A stretch of 64,000 nucleotides of DNA from Campylobacter taeniopygiae. GTDB lineage: Bacteria; Campylobacterota; Campylobacteria; Campylobacterales; Campylobacteraceae. A model generated the notes under the pieces. That model ran no database searches and was not told where the DNA came from. It worked only from the letters and a program-made list of their open reading frames with translations. Positions 55,061 through 63,200 of the stretch are shown here, piece after piece; position 1 is the stretch's first letter, and each line of letters opens with the position of its first letter. The translations under genes were made by a program, and so were the position numbers. The stretch lies in NCBI RefSeq assembly GCF_005406225.1, contig NZ_NXLY01000001.1, positions 124,001 to 188,000 of the forward strand. The letters run 5' to 3'.

Positions 55061-57325
55061 AAGGACTAAACCTATAAGTATAGTATATAATATATTTAAA
55101 GTTAACAAACTTACATGATTAGAATTTCCATTAGAATCACTCGTAAATTTTCCTATTAAAGGATGAATTATGCTAGGTTGGTTTATTAGCATTATAAAAA
55201 ATACCGCATATGACAAGATAAGTATTACATATCGACCAAAAAATAAAGATTTCGTATAAACCAAACAAATATACAAGCTAACAAATAAAGAATTTATAAA
55301 TAACGAGTATCCAAAATCTTTGTCTAATTTTAAGAAAAATTCGGAATATTTAAAAAATTCTAAAAATAATCCTAGAAATCCTAGAAATCCTAGAAAAACA
55401 CAAACAAAGAAGAACGCAAAAATCAAACTTTCTAAAAAATAGAGAAAATCTTTTAATAAAATATTTAATTTTATATTTGATCTTTTCAAAAATTTACAAA
55501 ATATCAAAATAAACACAAAAACTATGCAAACAATAGCTCCGATACCAAACTCAAATCTAAAATTGTTAAAAATCTCAACACTAAAATCAATATTGAATTT
55601 GTTAAAAATATTACAACATTTAGATAAAATCGTCTCTGCATCTTTTGATTTATCATGAGGTTGAATAAAAATTAAAAACAAAGGATATAAAGCAATCAAT
55701 AAAATCAGATTGTTAAAAACTCGTAAAAAGTCCGTATGATGATCGCAAAGCTTACGATAAAATCTCAAAAGTAAAAAATCTACTAATTGAAAATAATTAC
55801 TATTGTTTTGCTTTATATCTTCGTCAGTCTTGACATTTTTAAGCTTATTCCAACTTTGTTTTAGCTCTATCTCTTTACAATAAAGCTCGTATTTGTGAAA
55901 ATTTGATGCGTCTAGGGAGTTATTATCTTTTATCAAAGCATTTTTAAAAACCCTAAAAGAATCTCTAAAATCATTAGCAAATTTATCTAAAGATTTTTCA
56001 TCTTGTTCTTCATTTTTATTAAACTCTTCATATTCCTCATTGATTTGTGTTTTAAAATCATCAAAATTAAAATTTAACTTTGCATTGACAGCATTTAAAT
56101 TTCCTTTGAAAATTACTTGAGAGAAATTCGGAGCCTTTTTAAATGTTACCCCGTAAAAACTAGCCATTTTTTCAAATTCGCATGCATAAAAAATAGTATA
56201 ATTATAGAAAATAGAATTATCAAAATAAGCATTCTCTAAAAACAAAGATTCATCAAAAACAAGCCGATATTTCAATTCAACATTCAGCATATAAATTTTT
56301 CCCTCGTATTTGCATTTATCAAAAAATACGTTAGATTCAAAAATAGCACCGCTAAAACCAACACCACTTTTAAAAATAACTTTACTAAAACAATTATTTT
56401 CCACATTGTCATATAATGATGATGTTAAAAATTTAGCACCGCTAAAATTAATCTCATTAAACACTGAATTACGAAAAATCACCCCTGACTCAAATCTAGC
56501 AGAACTAAAATTAACAATATCTTCAGATTCTATATCTTCAAAAAGAATTCTTCCTTGTTCATCTTTTTTTTGTGTTGCCAAAAATTCTGTATTTGAAAAA
56601 TCACTCGTCTTTTTAAATTTCACAGAAGAAAAATGTATCAGCGACTCAAATTTAGCATTACAAAATCTTGCTTTATTTTTAAAAATAACATATGAAAAAC
56701 TTGCCGTTGAATCAAATATGGTATCGCAAAAATCGGCTTTATCTTTAAAAATAGTACCTAAAAACTTTACCTCTATAAAGTTAATCCCTATTTCTTTATT
56801 TAAAAAGGAGACTCTACTAAAAACAACTGGCTTTTCAAAAATAGCCTCTGTAAAATCTACATGTGTTTCGAAGCGTGACCCATCAAAAAAAGCGTTGGAC
56901 TTAAAAATGCTCTCATTAAAATTCACTTCCTTGTCAATATATTCTACATTAAAAACACTTCCTAAAAAATTTATATTCTTATAAAAAGTACATTTTATAA
57001 ACTTAAAATTATTTCTAAATAATAATTTTTTAGCATTAATTTGTTTCAAAATTATACAGTCATAAAAATATATATCTATATTGTTTTCTTCAGCAAAGAC
57101 AATATTTTTAATTACGCTTTTTTCTATAGAAAGCTTCTCTATGCCTTCTTTTTGTAAAGCATCAAAATCTATGCTTTCTATACCAGCATTAAGTATTTCT
57201 ATTTCAGTTTCCCGAATAGCAAACTGTAAAGACCGTAAAAACAGTGGCCCACCCCTAACTAAAATACCATAAGGTTTCAACTCTTCAATAAAATTTTTAT
57301 TCCTCTCTAATCTCTCATCTTTCAT
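55013..57325 (-). CDS. Pentapeptide/beta-helix membrane protein, copy 2
   Basis: 770 residues, the longest paralogue. It begins MKDERLERNKNFIEELKPYGIL with AAGGAAA upstream. Beta-helix repeats (residues ~70-400, e.g. FKDKADFCDTIFDSTASFSYVIFK) lead to the linker FRDSFRVFKNALIKDNNSLDAS, CDHHTD (527-532), four or five membrane helices and the tail SLQKTARKNSIVPS. A 9-bp repeat (CCTAGAAAT, 55371-55397) encodes FLGFLGFLG in one helix. The sequence between shared ends is diverged from copies 1 and 3. Confidence 0.8.
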   Translation of the reverse strand: MKDERLERNKNFIEELKPYGILVRGGPLFLRSLQFAIRETEIEILNAGIESIDFDALQKEGIEKLSIEKSVIKNIVFAEENNIDIYFYDCIILKQINAKKLLFRNNFKFIKCTFYKNINFLGSVFNVEYIDKEVNFNESIFKSNAFFDGSRFETHVDFTEAIFEKPVVFSRVSFLNKEIGINFIEVKFLGTIFKDKADFCDTIFDSTASFSYVIFKNKARFCNAKFESLIHFSSVKFKKTSDFSNTEFLATQKKDEQGRILFEDIESEDIVNFSSARFESGVIFRNSVFNEINFSGAKFLTSSLYDNVENNCFSKVIFKSGVGFSGAIFESNVFFDKCKYEGKIYMLNVELKYRLVFDESLFLENAYFDNSIFYNYTIFYACEFEKMASFYGVTFKKAPNFSQVIFKGNLNAVNAKLNFNFDDFKTQINEEYEEFNKNEEQDEKSLDKFANDFRDSFRVFKNALIKDNNSLDASNFHKYELYCKEIELKQSWNKLKNVKTDEDIKQNNSNYFQLVDFLLLRFYRKLCDHHTDFLRVFNNLILLIALYPLFLIFIQPHDKSKDAETILSKCCNIFNKFNIDFSVEIFNNFRFEFGIGAIVCIVFVFILIFCKFLKRSNIKLNILLKDFLYFLESLIFAFFFVCVFLGFLGFLGLFLEFFKYSEFFLKLDKDFGYSLFINSLFVSLYICLVYTKSLFFGRYVILILSYAVFFIMLINQPSIIHPLIGKFTSDSNGNSNHVSLLTLNILYTILIGLVLFSLQKTARKNSIVPS
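55371..55397 (-). repeat. 9-bp tandem repeat in a membrane helix of copy 2
   Basis: CCTAGAAAT occurs twice plus a third unit with one change, encoding Phe-Leu-Gly repeats. Copy number changes would lengthen or shorten the helix without a frameshift. Confidence 0.75.
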
Positions 57326-57396
57326 TGCATTTCCTTGACTTTCATTTGTTTAGCTAGGCACTATGGAATTTTTACGTGCGGTTTTTTGGAGTGAAA
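57312..57396. repeat. Repeated spacer joining copies 2 and 3
   Basis: The leader CTCATCTTTCATTGCATTTC and onward (57316-57348) and the gene-end block (57349-57396) match the blocks at 54976-55060. Confidence 0.8.
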
Positions 57397-59305
57397 AGAC
57401 AACCAAACTTATACAAAAAATATATAAAAATATTGTTATATTTTCTAAACAAGCTTGACGAGATTTGAAAGTAAAACTTACCATTTGAAACAGATTAAAA
57501 GGACTTATCGTGATATAAAAAAAACAAATCACCGCATAATATAAAATAAAAAAAGTTCTAACAAACAATAAGCCTATAAAAGAATATATAAAGATTAAAT
57601 ATACAGCATTGCTATCATTTAAAGCTTTCACATCTAGAATATTTTTTAATACTTTAAGCAAATCGTTGTCTATACTAAAGAATTTAGACAAATTCCCATT
57701 TCCATACTTTAAAACAAACAAAATAGAAGCAAAAAAACCTACAATTGCAATCAACCATCTTAAATTTAAAATCAAGTCCGTATGATGATCACAAAGATTT
57801 CTATAAAACATAAGTTGGTATTTATCCAACCATTCTTTAGAAAATTTCTTAGGTTTTTTAGAATTTAGCTCTATCTCTTTACAATAAAGCTCGCATTTGT
57901 GAAAATTTGATGCATCTAGGGAGTTATTATCTTTTATCGAAGCATTTTTTAAAACCCTAAAAGAATCTCTAAAATCATTGGCAAATTTATCTAAAGATTT
58001 TTTATCTTGTTCTTTTTTATTTTTATTAAATTCTTCACACTCTTGATTGATTTTCTTTTCTAAATCTTCAAAATCAAAATTTAAATTTATATTGACAGCA
58101 TTTAAATTCTCTTTAAAAATTGCTTGAGAGAAATTCGGAGCCTTTTCAAATTTTACCCCATAAAAACAAGCATTTTTTTCAAATTCGCACTCATGAAAAT
58201 CAGCATAATCTTTAAAATAAGAATTATTAAAATACACATTATCTTTAAATTTAGACATTTTAAAATAAGCTTCATAAAATTCATTATTTTTAAAATCAAC
58301 TTCCTTTAAAAATTGACAATTTGAAAAATCAATTTGTTTTTTAAAAGTTACTTTTTTCAAACTATTTTTTATTATTTGATTACCTTCTTGTTTGGCTAAA
58401 AACTTGGCATTAAAAAAAATCACTTTATCTTGAAATATTGCTTTATTAAAACTCACTTTAGCTTGAAATGATACTTCTTCAAAACTCACCATATCTTTAA
58501 ATGTTGCCTTATAAAAATTCGCTATAGTTTGAAATGATGTTCCATTAAAAAAAACTTCTTTTTCAAAAGTTACGTTTTCAAAACTATTTTCTATTATTTC
58601 ATTATCTTTTTGATTGGCTAAAAATTGAGCTTTTATAAATCTAGCTTCACCTTTAAATCTTGAAATACTAAAATTTACTCTAGCTTGAAATTCTGCTCCA
58701 CTAAAATCAACTTCTTTTTCAAAACTTGTTTCTCTAAAACTATTTTCTATTATTTCATTATCTTTTTGATTGGCTAAAAACTTAGTTTCTATAAATTTAG
58801 CTTCACCTTTAAATTTGGAAAATTTAAAATTTACTCTAGCTTGGAATTCTGCTCCACTAAAATCAACTTTATTTTCAAAAATTGTTTTTATAAAATTATT
58901 TTCTATTATTTCATTATCTTTTTGATTGGCTAAAAACTTGGCATTAAAAAAAATCACTTTATCTTGAAATATTGCCCTATTAAAATTAACTTCTTTTTCA
59001 AAACTACAACCAAAAAAACCAACTTCTTTTTCAAAATTATACTTCAAAGCAAAAACTTGTTCTAAAAAATTACATTTGGTAAAATAAATTTTTACATCGT
59101 TTTGATTTGAAAATTTTATGTTTAAAATTTTACTAAACGCTATGGTAAGCTCTTTTATACCTTTTTTCTGCAAAGTGTTAAAATCTATGCTTTCTATAGT
59201 AGCATAAGATATTTCTATCTTAGTCCCAAACGAGCAAAACCGCCAATCCCCTTTGGCTAAAATGCCATAAGGTTTTAAATCCTCGATAAAATTTTCACTA
59301 TCCAT
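57350..59305 (-). CDS. Pentapeptide/beta-helix membrane protein, copy 3
   Basis: 651 residues, first of the three in transcription order. N-terminus MDSENFIEDLKPYGILAKGD nearly matches copy 1, while the linker FANDFRDSFRVLKNASIKDNNSLDAS and tail SLQKTARKNSIVPS match copy 2, so the gene is a mosaic. Three 52-residue modules (FLANQKDNEIIENSF cores) recur in the beta-helix. CDHHTD is at 505-510, followed by three or four membrane helices. Function unknown. Confidence 0.8.
   Translation of the reverse strand: MDSENFIEDLKPYGILAKGDWRFCSFGTKIEISYATIESIDFNTLQKKGIKELTIAFSKILNIKFSNQNDVKIYFTKCNFLEQVFALKYNFEKEVGFFGCSFEKEVNFNRAIFQDKVIFFNAKFLANQKDNEIIENNFIKTIFENKVDFSGAEFQARVNFKFSKFKGEAKFIETKFLANQKDNEIIENSFRETSFEKEVDFSGAEFQARVNFSISRFKGEARFIKAQFLANQKDNEIIENSFENVTFEKEVFFNGTSFQTIANFYKATFKDMVSFEEVSFQAKVSFNKAIFQDKVIFFNAKFLAKQEGNQIIKNSLKKVTFKKQIDFSNCQFLKEVDFKNNEFYEAYFKMSKFKDNVYFNNSYFKDYADFHECEFEKNACFYGVKFEKAPNFSQAIFKENLNAVNINLNFDFEDLEKKINQECEEFNKNKKEQDKKSLDKFANDFRDSFRVLKNASIKDNNSLDASNFHKCELYCKEIELNSKKPKKFSKEWLDKYQLMFYRNLCDHHTDLILNLRWLIAIVGFFASILFVLKYGNGNLSKFFSIDNDLLKVLKNILDVKALNDSNAVYLIFIYSFIGLLFVRTFFILYYAVICFFYITISPFNLFQMVSFTFKSRQACLENITIFLYIFCISLVVFSLQKTARKNSIVPS
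58607..58918 (-). repeat. 156-bp imperfect repeats within copy 3
   Basis: TTTTTGATTGGCTAAAAA recurs at 58607, 58763 and 58919, a strict 156-base period. The units are similar but not identical and correspond to the same module that is exactly duplicated in copy 1. Confidence 0.8.
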
Positions 59306-59324
59306 TTAATCCCTCATCTTTCAT
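59298..59324 (-). CDS. Nine-codon mini-ORF overlapping the start of copy 3
   Basis: Same sequence and arrangement as the mini-ORF at 54960-54986: MKDEGLNG then TAG, with AAGGAAA upstream and the main ATG inside it in another frame. Confidence 0.4.
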   Translation of the reverse strand: MKDEGLNG

Positions 59325-59384
59325 TGCATTTCCTTGACTTTCATTTGTTTTAAATATCCAAAAATTTTATAATAAATGTTAATC

Positions 59385-60275
59385 TTAATTATTTTTTTCA
59401 AATTTATTAAATGTCATAAAAAGTTGCAAAAAATTTCCAACTAAATAAAACAAAAACTCAACTTCATAATATTTAAATTCTTTGCTATTGCTTTTGCAAT
59501 GTTTAGCTCTATTATTATTTAAGCTCTGATAGTAATTTAAAATTTCTAAAAACATTTTTTTAAAATTTTCATCTAGTGAATTTCCAAAATATTGCAAAAT
59601 TTCATCTTTTTGATTTTCAAGTGATTTTTCATTATTGAGCAATTGTTTTAAAAAAAGTTCTAATGACAATCTTGTTTTATCTACAACATCTCTATAATTT
59701 TCTTTTGTTATAAAATTTTTTAAGGCTTCTGATAATTGTTTTTTAGCTTTTGGATAATCTTTCAAAAATTCCAATACATCGTTTATTAAAACTTTGTCAA
59801 AAATCTCTATATTGCTAGGATAAAATTCATACTTATCATTATAATATAATCTAAAAGGCTTATTAGACACTAGTGCAATATCATTAAAAGTTAAAAGAAA
59901 TTTATCATCTTTATCTTTTTTACAAAAATTAATTATATTTTCTAACGCCTCTAAAAATTTTACATCTTTAAGTTGCATCAATAAACTATAAAGTGCAGTT
60001 TCATGAAACACAAAATAAGAATCATGCAAACCATTAAAACGATTAAGCATAGATATTGTGCCTGAAAACTTCTTTTTACCTTTATAAGTTTCCCCAGCAA
60101 TTAAAAATATTTTTTGTTCAAGCTCTGACAATTGTTCTGGGTTTATAATATCACCTATTAAAGTGATACATCTCTCATAAAATCTGTCTTCTATCTCTAT
60201 ATTCCATCGTTTTGCAAAATCTCTTTTAGTTTTAAAAAGCCAACCTCGCTCAATATTTTTATTTTTCATTTGCAT
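59385..60275 (-). CDS. Unknown protein, possibly abortive-infection/HEPN-like
   Basis: 296 residues, soluble, mostly helical and Lys/Asn/Phe-rich. The last third (DVVDKTRLSLELFLKQLLNN, then LNNNRAKHCKSN and EVEFLFYLVGNFLQLF) resembles the C-terminal helical domain of abortive-infection proteins, a HEPN-like fold whose usual RxxxxH is degenerate here (RAKH). Its ATG overlaps the stop of the type IIG gene (TAATG), so the two are translationally coupled. A defence or regulatory partner role is inference. Confidence 0.6.
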   Translation of the reverse strand: MQMKNKNIERGWLFKTKRDFAKRWNIEIEDRFYERCITLIGDIINPEQLSELEQKIFLIAGETYKGKKKFSGTISMLNRFNGLHDSYFVFHETALYSLLMQLKDVKFLEALENIINFCKKDKDDKFLLTFNDIALVSNKPFRLYYNDKYEFYPSNIEIFDKVLINDVLEFLKDYPKAKKQLSEALKNFITKENYRDVVDKTRLSLELFLKQLLNNEKSLENQKDEILQYFGNSLDENFKKMFLEILNYYQSLNNNRAKHCKSNSKEFKYYEVEFLFYLVGNFLQLFMTFNKFEKNN

Positions 60276-63200
60276 TACTTGCCTTCGATTATTTTTATCT
60301 CGTCTTCGGTGAGATTGTAAAGTTTATAAACTAAAGTGTTTATTTTGTCTTCTTGGATTTTGGTGTTTGCGTTTTTGTCTTGTTCTTTTGCTTTTAAAAT
60401 CTCATCGACTAAGCTTACTAATTCATCGGCTGTTTTTTGATTTTTGGAATTTATCTTTGGTATAGGAAATCTTTCTACATATTGATTTGATAATAAAAAA
60501 CCTTTATCAGAATACAAATGCCCTATATTTTTAAAATAATAAAAAATCAAGCTAGAATTTAAAAACCCTAAAAGATAAGAAAGTTCATTTTTAGAATTTC
60601 CTGTCATAAATGCCATAGAATCTAGCAAAACGCATTCTTTTTCTAAAATAAAACTTGGCTCTTGGGTTACTCTTTGCCAACCTATCTTTTCTTTTTCAAA
60701 TTGCAATAAATATTCCTTTGTTGGATTATTATCCAATTCAAGCCAATGATGCTGTCCTAAATATGGTTTTTGCTGTGTTTTAGGTTTATTGGTGCATTGT
60801 CCTCTAGCTTGTAATTTTTCTTTATATTTTTTCAAATGATTATATATAGCTGGATAATCTTTTTCTAAAATTTTATAACTTCCAAATTCAAAAGCTATTA
60901 TCCAAAGTCCCGCCCATTCATAAACATACCTTTTTATATCGCGTCCGCGTAGCATTTTGCGTATGAGTTTGGCGGTGCGTTCTTTTTCTTCTTCGTCTTT
61001 GCAATTTGACAAAATCTCATCTTTTGTTTCAGTGGTGATGATAAAAGCTTCATTGTAGCCGGTTTTGATACCATAATTTATATTAAGCCCATACCAATCC
61101 TTAAGCGGAGTGCCTATACGCTCTATCTTAGCCTTTAGGGCACTGATGTTTTCATCGCTAAAAGTAAAGCTTTCTTTACTTAAGGATTTTTGCGGAAGTT
61201 CTTTGAAATTTGTATTTAAAGCGATATGAAATTGACAAGCTTTTAAATTTTCATTATCTAAGGCAAGGTATTTGAAATAAGAATCTTTAGGCTTTAGCTT
61301 TTTAAAACTCAGTATGCTTGTATCCACTGTGGCACTATCGAAAACTTTGACGCCGTTTAGATCGATGTATTCGCAAATTTGAGTATTTTTGAGTAAAAAT
61401 TCACGCAAAGCCTCGCCATATCCTGCACGAGTGTATTTGTTAGATGTGATGAAAGATAGGACGCCATTTTCTTTAAGTACGTTAAAACCTAGCTCGTAAA
61501 AATACGTATAAATATCGCTCGTGCCTTTATAAACCTTATAATTTTTCGCCAAATGAGGCTTAAGTTCTTTTATCTCTTCTTGTCTGATATAAGGCGGATT
61601 GCCGATGATGAGATCAAAGCCTTGAAAATTTCCGTTACTATCAAGCACTTCAGGGAATTCAAAACGCCACTCAAAAGGATGTGATTTTTCTAGCTCAAAA
61701 ATACGCTCATAAAGATCTAAAAGTTTTTTAAATTCTTTTCTTGCGGCTTTTTCATCAAAACTGAATTCAAACATATTTTTAGAAAAAAAGCTTTTAAATT
61801 TTTCATCATGATGTTCATCAGCTAAAAAATCGCCGTATTTTTTAGAATACTCGTTTGCGTTGTTGGTTAGTTGTTTGATTTCTTTGGCAAATTTGTCTTT
61901 AAGGCAAAAATTTTTAAAAGATTCTTTGAGGTTTTTGATTTCTTTAGCGATGAGATTTTTATCGGTGTAAAATCCTTCCTTATAGTCTTTAACTATGTAT
62001 TGATACTTTTTCATACGCTCTTTGATGTTAGGGTAATGCGATAAAGACTTTTGAGTGTCAAAATACGCGATCAAAGAATTTCCGCATTTTATGTTTATGT
62101 CGATGTTGGGTAGGGTTTTAAGATCGTGATAATTTTCATCATCAAAACTTTGATAAAAACTATGCTTTAAAAGCTCTATCCAAAGTCTTAGTTTGGTGAT
62201 CTCGCAAGAATTTGGGTTGATATCGACGCCAAAAAGATTGTTTTCTATGATGTCTTTTTTTGTGTGAAAAAGTTCTTGTTGGATCAAATGCGCTTTGTCT
62301 TTGTGCGTGCTTGGGCGTTTATATTCTATAAATTCACCTTTGCGATCGGTGATGAGAATTTCATCGTTTTGCACTTCTAGGTAAAATTCTTCTTCGAAAA
62401 GATTTAATTCATCATAAATGCTAAGCATCACATTTAAAGCAGAAACCAGAAAATGTCCGCTTCCCACGGCCGGATCGCAAATTTTGATGGAATTTAAAAG
62501 CTCTTTTTGTGCGTTTTTGTCTTCTTTTCTCAAAGATTTTCTTAACTCGCTTATGTCTTTAGCCTCAAGATCGAATTTGGCGTTGAATTTATCAAGAACT
62601 ACTTTTGTGATACTTTCTTTACACATATAAGAAGTGATAAAGCTTGGCGTATAAAAACTTCCTTCTTTGTAGCCGTTTAGTTTTTCAAAAACATTTCCTA
62701 AAACGCTAGAGCTTATGAGTTCTTTTTGGCTTAAAATTTCGCTTTGCTCATCATCGCTACCAAAATCAAAACTATCTAAAAATTCAAACAAATACTCTAA
62801 AAGCCCAACTTGTCCTTTTTTAGCCTTGCATTTATCATCCTTTAACACCGTGTGTTTATAGTAATCAAGCTTTAGATTGTTGCTTAAATTTGCGATTTCA
62901 AGGGTATTTTCTATGCTTTGTTTTTCAAATAAAGATGAATTCAAGTAAGGCAAATAAGCAAATTCGCTTTTCTTTCTTGTATCTTTTGCCTTAGCTAAAA
63001 TTTCAAAGAAAAGTTCGCTCAATTTACCAAAATCTGGAATTTTTTTGACATTTAAAAATTTCAAATTTTTATCATCATTAAAACGCACCAAATTTGACTC
63101 GATAAGCTTTAAAAATAAAATACGATTTAACCATAAAATCAAAAGCTTTAAAATGACTTCAAAATTTTCTTCTTTAAGCTTGGAATTAATAGCCGTATAA

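Noticed and set aside
56310-56984. Long 224-codon frame on the + strand within copy 2
   Set aside because: Mirror of a repetitive coding sequence: Phe-rich repeats on the minus strand give Lys/Leu/Ser repeats on the other; no start signal.
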